Assembly: GCA_964470965.1 (NCBI GenBank)
Contig: CAYYIS010000013.1
Coordinates: forward strand, 38,765-102,764
Origin: CAYYIS01 sp964470965
Lineage (GTDB): Bacteria; JAAXHH01; JABIQT01
Length of the DNA: 64,000 nucleotides
Direction: 5' to 3'
In this document: positions 18,338-26,722 of the stretch, piece after piece
Layout: each line of letters begins with the position of its first letter
Position numbering within the stretch: position 1 is the stretch's first letter
Notes under the pieces: generated by a model
Databases searched by the model: none
Seen by the model: only the letters and a program-made list of their open reading frames with translations
What the model was told of the DNA's origin: nothing
Translations under genes and position numbers: made by a program

Positions 18338-18970
18338 ATGGCTTCGCATAATACGTTGGTTTTTGCCGGCGGTCAGATCCATGATTACAAGAGTGCAGGC
18401 CCGGCTATCATGGATGCGCTGTCCGAGTGCGACGATCTGACGCTGACGTACGTGGAAGAAGATCTTGACGTACTCGTTGCCCCGAATCTCGATGCCTACG
18501 ATCTTATTGTATTCTACTATACCGTAGGCGAGATCAGTGATCCGCAGAAGAATGGATTACTCAACTGGGTGGCCTCGGGTAAGGGATACGTGGGTATACA
18601 TTCCGCGGCCGATTCTTTTCGTGGGTGCCCGGAGTACCGGGCCATGGTAGGCGGCCATTTCGTGACGCATCCAAAGTACCGTGATTATCAAGTCAGTGTG
18701 GTGGATGAGGGGCATGCCATCACCGATGGTTTGACCGAATTCACGGTGCGGGACGAACAGTACATCCTCGATTATGACTTAAGGAACCACGTTCTCTGCT
18801 CTGCCTTGCACAAGGGCGGCGCTATGCCGGTAGCCTGGACCAAATCATGGGGTGACGGCCGTGTGTTCTACCTTGCTCTGGGGCACGACGGCGACGCCTG
18901 TGGTCACCAGACGTTCCGGGCCCTGTTGCAACGGGGCGCTTGTTGGGCAGCTCAGCCGGTGGAGGCTTGA
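18338..18970 (+). CDS. ThuA-like protein
   Basis: A 210-residue ThuA-domain protein with a class I glutamine-amidotransferase-like fold. Visible signatures are the opening VFAGGQIHDYKSAGPAI, the segment GKGYVGIHSAADSFRG (about 87-102), and the ending GRVFYLALGHDGDACGH. ThuA proteins are linked to trehalose or other disaccharide catabolism, often beside Gfo/Idh oxidoreductases as here, but no reaction is firmly established. An AGGAG site lies about 9 bases before the ATG. Its stop overlaps the start of the next gene (ATGA), which suggests translational coupling. Confidence 0.85.
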   Translation: MASHNTLVFAGGQIHDYKSAGPAIMDALSECDDLTLTYVEEDLDVLVAPNLDAYDLIVFYYTVGEISDPQKNGLLNWVASGKGYVGIHSAADSFRGCPEYRAMVGGHFVTHPKYRDYQVSVVDEGHAITDGLTEFTVRDEQYILDYDLRNHVLCSALHKGGAMPVAWTKSWGDGRVFYLALGHDGDACGHQTFRALLQRGACWAAQPVEA

Positions 18971-19143
18971 TGCGTATCTGTCCCAAGTGCCGTCATGAAC
19001 CGGTCCACCAGGTGCCATTTCGTCTGTTCGACTATTTATTTATTTTCTTCCAGTGGGGTAGCTGCCCCTATCAATGTGCCGGCTGCGGTTACAGATTTTG
19101 GAAACCGTGGACGTGGGTGGGTCATGATGAAGGTAGTGGATAG
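18970..19143 (+). CDS. Small zinc-ribbon protein
   Basis: A 57-residue protein starting with the ATG of an ATGA overlap with thuA. Two Cys pairs, CPKC near the N-terminus and CAGC about 35 residues later (SCPYQCAGCGYRFW), form a likely zinc ribbon around a hydrophobic, aromatic middle (FDYLFIFFQW). Similar short ribbons with the pattern CPxC...PYxCxxCGxRF are widespread and unassigned. The role is unknown; the overlap suggests co-expression with ThuA. Confidence 0.6.
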   Translation: MRICPKCRHEPVHQVPFRLFDYLFIFFQWGSCPYQCAGCGYRFWKPWTWVGHDEGSG

Positions 19144-19203
19144 GGGATGTATCCCGAAGAGATTGTATCCCGACGAGATCGCATATAGGGAGTTAATGCT
19201 AGG

Positions 19204-21474
19204 ATGATGGATGAAACGCCTGCAGGTGCCGGCAACCGCGATACCAGTGTAGGACGTAGATCCCGTCGGTTCGAGATTCTTTCGGAGCGGGATGTTAACC
19301 GGGACACGTATGTGCATGAGTGGGCGGATGCCGGGCTTATCATTGTTGGCAGTCCGAACGATCCAGCCCCGGGGATACGTATCGATGCGGATGGGGTGGC
19401 AGAAATGGACGGGCGATCGCGGGATCAGTTCGACATGGTCGACCGGTTTATCGTAGCCAACGCCATCGATACGAAGATTGCCGAAGAAGCCATGGCGATT
19501 GATTCGTTGACTTACGCTCGGATGCTGGTGGACATTCATGAACACCGGGACAAAATCGTAGCGTTGCTGTGTGGGGTGACGCCGGCCAAGTTAGTGGATA
19601 TCGTCTGCCGATTGAACGTGGTCGAAATGATGATGGCGCTGCAGAAGCTGCGTGTCCGCAAGACCACTGCCAATCAGGCCCATGTGACCAACCGGAAGGA
19701 ACATCCGGCATTGCTGGCGGCAGATGCGGCTGAGGCAGGCCTGCGCGGATTCGCGGAAGAAGAAACCACCGTGGCGGTTTCCCGCTCGGCCCCGTTCAAT
19801 GCGCTCTCCATTCTCGTAGGTTCCCAGACCGGACGCGGCGGTGTTCTCACGCAATGCGCGGTCGAAGAGGATATGAGTCTTAAACTGGCTCTGAAGGGGT
19901 TGACCTCATATGCAGAGACCCTCTCTGTCTACGGTACGGACAAAACGTTCATAGACGGGGACGATACTCCCTGGTCCAAAGCGTTTCTGGCGGGGGCCTA
20001 TGCCTCACGGGGTGTCAAGATCCGCTTTACGTCAGGTACCGGGTCTGAAGCCTTGATGGGGCATTCGGAAGGGAAGTCGATGCTGTATCTGGAAGCCCGG
20101 TGCCTGATGATGGTCAAAGGCGGCGGCAGTCAGGGTGTACAGAATGGGTCCATCAGCTGCATAGCGCTGCCGGAATCCCTGCCTGGCGGTGTAAAAGGTG
20201 TACTCGCAGAGAACCTGATCGCTACAATGCTTGGGCTCGAAGTAGCCTCCGGCAACGACGCTATGGCGTCCCACTCTGACATCCGAAAAACTGCGAAGCT
20301 AATGCTCCAGATGCTTCCGGGGACTGATTTCATTACCTCCGGCTACAGCGCCATGCCGAAGGAAGATAACCTCTTCGGTGGCGGCGATTTCGACGCCGAA
20401 GATCTGGACGACTGGAACGTGATCCAACGCGATATGCAGGTAGACGGAGGTATTACTCCTGCAAACGAATCCGACGTCATCGCCATCAGAGAACGGGGTG
20501 CTCGGGCGATTCAGACTGTTTATGCGGGTCTCGGATTTCCGACCATCACCGAAGAAGAAATCGAAGCCGCCGTATTTGGTCACGCGAGCGAAGACATGCC
20601 CGAACGGGACAAGGTGGCCGATCTCAATTCGGCCGAGGCCTTCCTGGACGGACCCGTCACGGTCGTCGGTGTTATCAAGGCACTGGCGGAAGGTGGATTC
20701 AGGGACGTGGCAGAACGGCTGCTTCATATGCAGAAACAGAGGATATCAGGCGATTATCTGCAGCCTGCAGCCATCATCACAGAGTCATTCCAGTCACTGA
20801 GCGGTATCAATGATCCGAACGATTATGCGGGACCGGGTACAGGCTATCGCTTGGAAGGCGAACGGTGGGAGGCGCTCAAGAACATTCCTCAGGCGAGGCG
20901 ACCGGAGGAATTGGTCAACCCGACCGAAAACGGCGTATGGTCTATGACGGCGAAAGGACCGGCGCTGAAGGGAAAAAAGAGGAACGAGGTGGTCATCGCG
21001 GTGGGGCCGGCGTTCGGTTCTGCGATCACCGAAACGCTCTCCGGTATTTCTCATAAAAAGGTGCTTCAGCAGCTCGTAAATGGAATTAGGGAAGAAGGTC
21101 TGCAACCGCGAGTGGTAAAAGTGTTTCGGACTTCCGACTGTGGCTTTCTGGGATGGCACGGCGCACAGGTCAGCGGGTCCGGCATTGCGATTGGGTTACA
21201 GTCCAAGGGCACCATATTGATCACACGGAAGGATCTGAACCCGCTCAACAACCTGGAGTTGTTCGGGATGTCTCCGAACCTTACGGTAGAATCCTACTGG
21301 ACCATAGGACGGAATGCGGCCCGGTACGCTAAAAATGAGCCGGTCGTTCCGGTGCCGTCCATTATCGATAACATGGCGCGGTTGAAGTACATCGTCAAAA
21401 CCACGCTGATGCACCGCAAAGAAACGGAGCAGGTCCGCACGGACGCACCGGCCCGTGAGATGGAGATAGGATGA
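19204..21474 (+). CDS. B12-dependent diol/glycerol dehydratase, fused large and medium subunits
   Basis: Adenosylcobalamin-dependent dehydratase converting a 1,2-diol or glycerol to an aldehyde. Residues about 20-565 match the large (alpha, PduC) subunit and about 575-740 the medium (beta, PduD) subunit; these are separate proteins in enterobacteria. Alpha active-site residues align by spacing with Klebsiella: His160 (H143), Glu187 (E170), Gln313 (Q296), Ser318 (S301), Asp352 (D335). The neighbouring Klebsiella Gln336 is replaced by Ala353, a position known to limit substrate size. The beta part shows VVIAVGPAFGSAI and DCGFLGWHGAQVSGSGIAIG. Its stop overlaps the small-subunit start by 4 bp. 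No reactivase, aldehyde dehydrogenase or microcompartment shell gene is nearby. The start is one of two adjacent ATGs. Confidence 0.92.
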   Translation: MMDETPAGAGNRDTSVGRRSRRFEILSERDVNRDTYVHEWADAGLIIVGSPNDPAPGIRIDADGVAEMDGRSRDQFDMVDRFIVANAIDTKIAEEAMAIDSLTYARMLVDIHEHRDKIVALLCGVTPAKLVDIVCRLNVVEMMMALQKLRVRKTTANQAHVTNRKEHPALLAADAAEAGLRGFAEEETTVAVSRSAPFNALSILVGSQTGRGGVLTQCAVEEDMSLKLALKGLTSYAETLSVYGTDKTFIDGDDTPWSKAFLAGAYASRGVKIRFTSGTGSEALMGHSEGKSMLYLEARCLMMVKGGGSQGVQNGSISCIALPESLPGGVKGVLAENLIATMLGLEVASGNDAMASHSDIRKTAKLMLQMLPGTDFITSGYSAMPKEDNLFGGGDFDAEDLDDWNVIQRDMQVDGGITPANESDVIAIRERGARAIQTVYAGLGFPTITEEEIEAAVFGHASEDMPERDKVADLNSAEAFLDGPVTVVGVIKALAEGGFRDVAERLLHMQKQRISGDYLQPAAIITESFQSLSGINDPNDYAGPGTGYRLEGERWEALKNIPQARRPEELVNPTENGVWSMTAKGPALKGKKRNEVVIAVGPAFGSAITETLSGISHKKVLQQLVNGIREEGLQPRVVKVFRTSDCGFLGWHGAQVSGSGIAIGLQSKGTILITRKDLNPLNNLELFGMSPNLTVESYWTIGRNAARYAKNEPVVPVPSIIDNMARLKYIVKTTLMHRKETEQVRTDAPAREMEIG

Positions 21475-21887
21475 ACGACCCGAGAGACGACTATCCCCTC
21501 GCAGAAAAACATCCGGATCTGGTGACCACACCTTCCGGAGTCCCACTTGCTGATATCACCCTGGAGAGAGTTCTGGCCGGCGAAGTCGGCAACGATGACC
21601 TGCGGATCACCGCTGATTCGCTTCGTAAACAGGCCGACATCGCAGCCGCTTCCGGTCAGTCCGCACTGGCAGCCAATCTGCGTCGCGCCGCGGAACTAAC
21701 CGCCATTCCCAACGGAACGCTGCTGGAAGTCTACAACGCCATGCGGCCACACCGATCCACGAAACAGGAACTGGAGATGCTGTGCAACACGCTGGAAAAC
21801 ACCTACGGAGCAGAGGAAACGGCTGGATTTATCCGGTCGGCAATTCCTGTGTATGAGAGTAAACAGCTGTTTAAGCAGAAGGCTTAG
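21471..21887 (+). CDS. Diol/glycerol dehydratase small subunit
   Basis: A 138-residue gamma (PduE-like) subunit, slightly shorter than the roughly 170 residues of enterobacterial forms. It shares the family opening DYPLAEKHPDLVTTPSGVPLADITLERV, the helical middle (LRKQADIAAASGQSALAANLRRAAELTAIP) and the ending typical of the subunit. It starts inside the last codons of the fused alpha-beta gene (ATGA overlap), so the two are translationally coupled and expected to form the (alpha-beta)gamma complex. It is convergent with the PhyH-HEAT gene 8 bp away. Confidence 0.92.
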   Translation: MNDPRDDYPLAEKHPDLVTTPSGVPLADITLERVLAGEVGNDDLRITADSLRKQADIAAASGQSALAANLRRAAELTAIPNGTLLEVYNAMRPHRSTKQELEMLCNTLENTYGAEETAGFIRSAIPVYESKQLFKQKA

Positions 21888-21894
21888 GACTAGT

Positions 21895-23274
21895 TTAAAA
21901 TGTACTCTCCCTTGTGGTCACCGGGCACCAGCGGGAAGAATGAATCAAGTCCATCAGTACGCGGACGGCCTCCGGTGTTCCGATAGTCTCGAGGGCTGAT
22001 GCGGCATGTCCTTGGACATAACGATTTTCATCCGACAACCCCTTTTTCAGGGCTGGAACAGCATCCTGCCCTCCCACGCCGAATTTGCCGATAGAATACG
22101 CGGTGTTGAAGCGTACCTGGCCGTCTTCATCGTCCATTAGCCGTATCAGCGCCGGCACGGTTTTGTCAGGCTTCTGGGCGATGTTGCCTAGTGCCTCCGA
22201 CAGATTCCGGCGTACCCAATCCGATGGATCGTCCACCAGTTTCGTCAGCTCAGGTACCGTTTCGGCGGCGGTGATTCCCATATCCCCTAGTGCATAGGCC
22301 GCGTAGCCTCGAACCATTTCACTATCGTCCTTCAAGGCATCCACTAAATCCGGTATGGCGGGCACACCCACCGGACCGAGACCGTAGCAGGCGTCACGCT
22401 TAATTTCATCAACGTCGTTGTGCAATCCATGCATCAGCACAGGAACCGCAGGCCGGCCCAGGGTTGACAGCGTGTAGGCCGCGTATAACCGGTTTTCTTC
22501 ATTGTCGTCAAGGAGTCCGTCCGAAAGCTTTCCGATAGAGCTGTGTTCCGCCTGTTTGGCATTCGGTTGACCGGATAGCCAGTCCCAGATGTTCGACCAC
22601 ATGGGTGCGCGCCGGCTGTGTGAATCGCCGTTTAACGGGAGCGCGGAACCCGGGTTCCGCCACTGTGGTGTGGACGGCTCGCTCATGCGAGTGAACTGGA
22701 ATTTCATCATATACCGTGTGTTGGACGTCATATTCGGAAACGCACGATGCCAGAGGTCGAAATGTATTAAAATGACGCATCCGGCTTTTCCAGTCATCGG
22801 AATCCCGATGCGATCCTCTTCCTCAGGGCGGGTTTCGAAATACTGAGTGCCGGGGATTACACCAGTGGGACCATTTTCAATGGTGACATCCTGCGGATAG
22901 TACATGCCCATTATCCAGCGCGGATGGTGGTCCCGCATTTTGCGGTAACCCCAGTAACTGTCTTTATGCCACCCGCCACCTCTGCTTTCAGCGGGATTCA
23001 CATGCGGGTGCCGATGGGCATGCATGATGTAGTCGGGGCCGAGGATACTGGTCAGCGCCCCCTGAACGGCAGGATGATCGTACACCTGCTGGATCTCAGG
23101 CACCCAGGGCAGCAGGTTGTTACCCGGGTTGCCGTCTTTTTCGATTATTTCCTGTGTCTTCCTGTAAATGTCCGAATGGAATTCTTCCGGGAAATCCGTT
23201 TCTATCACGTAATATCCATCGATGACAAACTGCTTCATCGCCTCATCGTCGAACAAGTAATTCGCGTCTGTCAT
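21895..23274 (-). CDS. PhyH dioxygenase fused to HEAT repeats
   Basis: A 459-residue two-domain protein. Residues about 1-240 form a phytanoyl-CoA dioxygenase-like Fe(II)/2-oxoglutarate oxygenase with the His-x-Asp pair in GGGWHKDSYWGY, a distal His in DLWHRAFPN, and the Arg in SNTRYMMKFQF. Residues about 245-445 form about six HEAT repeats (ENRLYAAYTLSTLG, IKRDACYGLGPVG, MVRGYAAYALGDMG, WVRRNLSEALGNI, QVRFNTAYSIGKFG, YVQGHAASALETIG). HEAT arrays bind partner proteins, so this oxygenase may act on a macromolecule or within a complex; that is inference. The ATG has only a distant GGGG site. It is convergent with the diol dehydratase operon. Confidence 0.85.
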   Translation of the reverse strand: MTDANYLFDDEAMKQFVIDGYYVIETDFPEEFHSDIYRKTQEIIEKDGNPGNNLLPWVPEIQQVYDHPAVQGALTSILGPDYIMHAHRHPHVNPAESRGGGWHKDSYWGYRKMRDHHPRWIMGMYYPQDVTIENGPTGVIPGTQYFETRPEEEDRIGIPMTGKAGCVILIHFDLWHRAFPNMTSNTRYMMKFQFTRMSEPSTPQWRNPGSALPLNGDSHSRRAPMWSNIWDWLSGQPNAKQAEHSSIGKLSDGLLDDNEENRLYAAYTLSTLGRPAVPVLMHGLHNDVDEIKRDACYGLGPVGVPAIPDLVDALKDDSEMVRGYAAYALGDMGITAAETVPELTKLVDDPSDWVRRNLSEALGNIAQKPDKTVPALIRLMDDEDGQVRFNTAYSIGKFGVGGQDAVPALKKGLSDENRYVQGHAASALETIGTPEAVRVLMDLIHSSRWCPVTTRESTF

Positions 23275-23416
23275 GTTCTACGTACCCCTTTTTATTGAAA
23301 ATCGAATGTTGGACATATTACAAGGTGCTTATATAGTATAAAATCAAGAGTCTGGACGTTATAATGTGTCGAACTGGTCATTGGAGTCAATTATTTATTG
23401 CCGTATCTCGGTTGGT

Positions 23417-24100
23417 TTACGAATCAAAACAACCGGACATATCATCAAGGAATTCACTGGGAGTTAAGGATCTGAACCGTTGTATGCAGTGAGGTGGCCT
23501 GTCATTACCGATGGTAGGGCCCAGGCGCTCCAAACTGCCGGACACGATGTCGAGGGAAGATGCTGTCCCTTGAATTTCCAAGGTGGGATTTTCCGTATGG
23601 TAATACAAGACGGATTTGAGGCGCCTGCTCATTAACTGACGCGCATAGCCAGGAAGATAGTTGCCAGATCCGTTAGGCGGCAGGTTTTCGGGCCAGAACA
23701 GACAGTTGATCTGATACCGAAAGACCTGATGGAGCATATCAAAGGCGTTGCCGTCGCTCGCGATCCAGTTGGTGTTGGGCCAGACATCGATCCACCCCCA
23801 GGCCGACCCGATAGGCTCCCATTGCGGTGCAGGCCCGGCATCGATGATCGCGAAATGCTGGGGATAGTCGAAAAACTCATCGTACCGGCTGCGCAAGGTG
23901 TCGTAGAAGGACGTGGTGATGGCCAGCATCGCGATCCCACAGTGCCGAATACCGTCCTCCGGGTGCAGTGTCACAACTCCTACCCGGTCCTGCTCATGGT
24001 AGTCGGGACAGAAAGCGGAGAAGTCGCAAGCCTCTGATTGATTCCGTGTAATCGATCTATAGGTAAAGTCGGATGCGGTCAGTATGGAGCTGGTATGCAT
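23417..24100 (-). CDS. Hypothetical protein
   Basis: A 227-residue soluble protein of unknown family. It is rich in aromatic residues and Pro, with segments such as FAIIDAGPAPQWEPIGSAWG and INCLFWPENLPP. It has no signal peptide, membrane helix or catalytic motif that I can name. Codon use resembles neighbouring genes and the opposite strand has no better frame, so it is probably real. It diverges from the MazG-like gene with a 68 bp gap. Confidence 0.6.
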   Translation of the reverse strand: MHTSSILTASDFTYRSITRNQSEACDFSAFCPDYHEQDRVGVVTLHPEDGIRHCGIAMLAITTSFYDTLRSRYDEFFDYPQHFAIIDAGPAPQWEPIGSAWGWIDVWPNTNWIASDGNAFDMLHQVFRYQINCLFWPENLPPNGSGNYLPGYARQLMSRRLKSVLYYHTENPTLEIQGTASSLDIVSGSLERLGPTIGNDRPPHCIQRFRSLTPSEFLDDMSGCFDS

Positions 24101-24168
24101 GGTGCGTACCGCCTTCTGCCCTATGGAACATTGGATAATGAATCGGACCCGAAATATAGGATATCAAC

Positions 24169-24576
24169 ATGCAAAATCTTCTGAAAAAAGTCCAGACATT
24201 CCACGAAGTTTTTGGTGGGCATGTGGAAAAAACACCGACCGTCGATCTGCCGCCGGAAACCATGGCATTACGGGTCGAATTACTCCGGGAGGAGGTAGAA
24301 GAATATGCCCAGGCGATCGCCGCCGGCGACCTGGTCGGGGTGGCGGATGCTTTGACAGACATTCTCTACGTTCTGCTGGGCGCTTATATCACCCACGGCC
24401 TCAGGACGTCCGCGCTTGAGTTGTTTAATGAAGTACACCGCAGCAATATGAGTAAATTAGATGCACAGGGGAAGCCGGTGTATCGTGAAGATGGCAAAGT
24501 CATTAAATCGGATATTTTCTCACCGCCCGACTTGGAATCGATCTTGAAACGGCATGTGGATGCGTGCCCACAATAG
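24169..24576 (+). CDS. MazG-like nucleotide pyrophosphohydrolase
   Basis: A 135-residue all-alpha NTP-PPase of the MazG/HisE-like superfamily. The metal-binding signature is EExxE (LLREEVEEYAQAI, about 40-52) followed by DxxxD (VADALTDILYVLLG, about 60-73). The C-terminal part with NMSKLDAQGKPVYREDGKVIKS matches the subgroup often annotated as phosphoribosyl-ATP pyrophosphohydrolase-like, which hydrolyses non-canonical or phage-type nucleotides. The exact substrate is unknown. An AGGATA site lies about 7 bases before the ATG. It ends just before the gatC promoter. Confidence 0.82.
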   Translation: MQNLLKKVQTFHEVFGGHVEKTPTVDLPPETMALRVELLREEVEEYAQAIAAGDLVGVADALTDILYVLLGAYITHGLRTSALELFNEVHRSNMSKLDAQGKPVYREDGKVIKSDIFSPPDLESILKRHVDACPQ

Positions 24577-24586
24577 GAGAAAATGC

Positions 24587-24615
24587 TTGATAGGACGGAC
24601 CTGATCCTCTATAGT
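24587..24615 (+). promoter_or_regulatory. Sigma70-like promoter for gatCAB
   Basis: TTGATA (24587-24592), 17 bases, TATAGT (24610-24615). Transcription would start near 24622 and give a leader of about 50 bases to gatC. Confidence 0.6.
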
Positions 24616-24672
24616 TTTAACTTAAGTTTTATCACAGGCTTTTGTTTACCTGTTATTTAGGAGTCAAACCAT

Positions 24673-25026
24673 ATGGCTTTTGCCCCGGGAAAGAATCCGG
24701 CACTGTACATCGATGAAGAGCGGCTTGCTCGTTTGCAACAATGGGCGGCCATCGCCTCTCATTCGGAGGAGGAGGACGACTACCTTAGACGTGAGCTGAA
24801 TAGCCAGCTCGATGAAATGGTGGTCCGTGTTCTCGATCCGGGACTTGACGATGCCCTCAGCAAAGTAACCCCAGCAACCTACGGCATCGAGCTGTTCCCT
24901 CACTGTGCGCCGCTACGTGAAGATGTGGTAGAGCCTTGGCCCGATGTGGATGGGGTTCTGGACAACGCACCGCGAACACAGGATCGTTATTTTGTCGTAC
25001 CCGTGAAGAACCACCAGGAACTGTAA
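24673..25026 (+). CDS. gatC: Asp/Glu-tRNA amidotransferase subunit C
   Basis: A 117-residue subunit C of the GatCAB transamidosome, which stabilises GatA and GatB. The C-terminal stretch PLREDVVEPWPDVDGVLDNAPRTQDRYFVVP is the family hallmark. The protein is longer than the usual 95 or so residues and diverges in the N-terminal helices. An AGGAG site lies about 10 bases before the ATG. It is the first gene of gatC-gatA-gatB, behind the promoter at 24587. Confidence 0.88.
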   Translation: MAFAPGKNPALYIDEERLARLQQWAAIASHSEEEDDYLRRELNSQLDEMVVRVLDPGLDDALSKVTPATYGIELFPHCAPLREDVVEPWPDVDGVLDNAPRTQDRYFVVPVKNHQEL

Positions 25027-25072
25027 GAGATCTGTTCATTGACCCATCATTCATTGATTCGTTGGTGGAAAA

Positions 25073-26659
25073 ATGCCTTTAAATCTATGTGATCATACAG
25101 CCTTGGAAATTGCGGAGTTGATCCGCCGCCGGGACGCCAGCGCGGTGGAAGTGTTTGAGTCCGTGGCACACAGGGTCGAGCAGGTCGAGGGGCGCAGCGG
25201 GATGCTAGATTATCAGCCCTCGGACCAAGATGAAGCGCAGGATAGGAAGTCGGTCCATGCGTTTGTGGCGCCGTTGCCGCTTGAAGCAGCCCACAGGCAG
25301 GCGGAATTGGTGGATGAGGCTATTGCGCGGGGTGACGATCCCGGTATACTGGCCGGTGTACCGGTAGCGGTAAAGGATATCTTCTGTACCAAGGACACAC
25401 GCACGACCGCTGCTTCAAAGATCCTCCATAATTACGAAGCGCCCTACGATGCTACCGCGGTGAAACGGCTTCGGGCGGCCGGTTGCGTTTTGATTGGAAA
25501 GACCAATCTGGATGAATTCGTGTACGGTTCATCCTCTGAAAGCAGTGCCTTTAAACCGGTACCGCGGAACCCCTGGAATCCGTCCAGGGTGCCCGGAGGG
25601 TCGAGCGGAGGTAGCGCGGCCGCAGTAGCTGCCGGACAGGCGGCCATAGCGCTCGGCAGCGACACGGCCGGCTCAATCCGACAACCTGCAGCATTCTGTG
25701 GCGCAGTAGGTATGAAGCCTACCTATGGCCTGGTTAGCCGATGGGGCCTGATCGCGATGGCCGCCAGTATCGATTGTGTCGGACCGCTTACCCGCAACGT
25801 AAAAGACTGTGCCCTTGCGTTGCGGGTCATTGCGGGTCACGATACGTACGACTGGACTACTGCCACGAATCCGATTCCCGATTACGTAGCGCTGTTGGAT
25901 GACGATGCCGTGAAAAAAACCATCCGCGGCCTTAAAATCGGTTGGCCGAAGGAGTATTTTGAAGATGAGGACCTGATCGACCCGGTCGAAGGCGCCGCCA
26001 TAGTGTCGGCAATCGATGCAGCCGCAGATGTCTTCAGGTCCCTCGGTGCCGAGATTGTTCCCATTTCACTCCCGCACACCTCCTATGCGATCCCGACTTA
26101 TTTCGTAGTTTCCCGCGTGGAGCTGGCCAGCGATCTGCACCGCTTCGACGGCGTGCGGTACGGCCATAGAACGTCAGAACCGGTGGACAATCTCTTCGAG
26201 ATGTACGAGGCCAGCCGCACAGAAGGTCTCGGTGTTCAGCCCAAGCAACGCATTATGATGGGCATGCATGTGTCGAGTGCGGGATATTCGGATCAACTGT
26301 ATGATAGGGCGCTTCGACTGCGTGCACTCATACGGCACGATTTCGATCAGGCGTTCGAAAACGTGGATCTGATAATGTCCGCTACAACACCGACCACAGC
26401 TTTCCCGCTGGGTGGTATATACGGTGATACCGTGCAGATGCAGAACGCCGACCGATTGACCGTACCGGCTAACCACGCCGGCATCCCGGCCATCAGTCAG
26501 CCCTGCGGTTTCGATGGGCAGGGACTACCGATCGGTTTGCAACTTATCGGTCCGGACTTCAGTGAAGTACGTATTCTGCAGGCCGCTCATGCCTACGAGA
26601 GTGAAACGGATTGGCACACTAATCGTCCATCCATGATACAATCCGACGCAAAACAGTGA
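25073..26659 (+). CDS. gatA: Asp/Glu-tRNA amidotransferase subunit A
   Basis: A 528-residue amidase subunit that releases ammonia from glutamine for the amidation of Glu-tRNA(Gln) and/or Asp-tRNA(Asn). The Ser-cisSer-Lys triad is visible: Lys101 in VAVKDIFCTK, Ser177 in GGSSGGSAAA, and nucleophile Ser201 in SDTAGSIRQPAAFCG. Spacing agrees with characterised GatA proteins. An insertion around residues 40-60 (acidic, DYQPSDQDEAQD) lengthens the N-terminal domain slightly. The gene starts 46 bp after gatC. Confidence 0.97.
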   Translation: MPLNLCDHTALEIAELIRRRDASAVEVFESVAHRVEQVEGRSGMLDYQPSDQDEAQDRKSVHAFVAPLPLEAAHRQAELVDEAIARGDDPGILAGVPVAVKDIFCTKDTRTTAASKILHNYEAPYDATAVKRLRAAGCVLIGKTNLDEFVYGSSSESSAFKPVPRNPWNPSRVPGGSSGGSAAAVAAGQAAIALGSDTAGSIRQPAAFCGAVGMKPTYGLVSRWGLIAMAASIDCVGPLTRNVKDCALALRVIAGHDTYDWTTATNPIPDYVALLDDDAVKKTIRGLKIGWPKEYFEDEDLIDPVEGAAIVSAIDAAADVFRSLGAEIVPISLPHTSYAIPTYFVVSRVELASDLHRFDGVRYGHRTSEPVDNLFEMYEASRTEGLGVQPKQRIMMGMHVSSAGYSDQLYDRALRLRALIRHDFDQAFENVDLIMSATTPTTAFPLGGIYGDTVQMQNADRLTVPANHAGIPAISQPCGFDGQGLPIGLQLIGPDFSEVRILQAAHAYESETDWHTNRPSMIQSDAKQ

Positions 26660-26722
26660 CCAGTCCGTCCCGCATTTGTAAGCAGGGCGCGCATCGGATT
26701 TATTTACCACTATAGATTCTAC

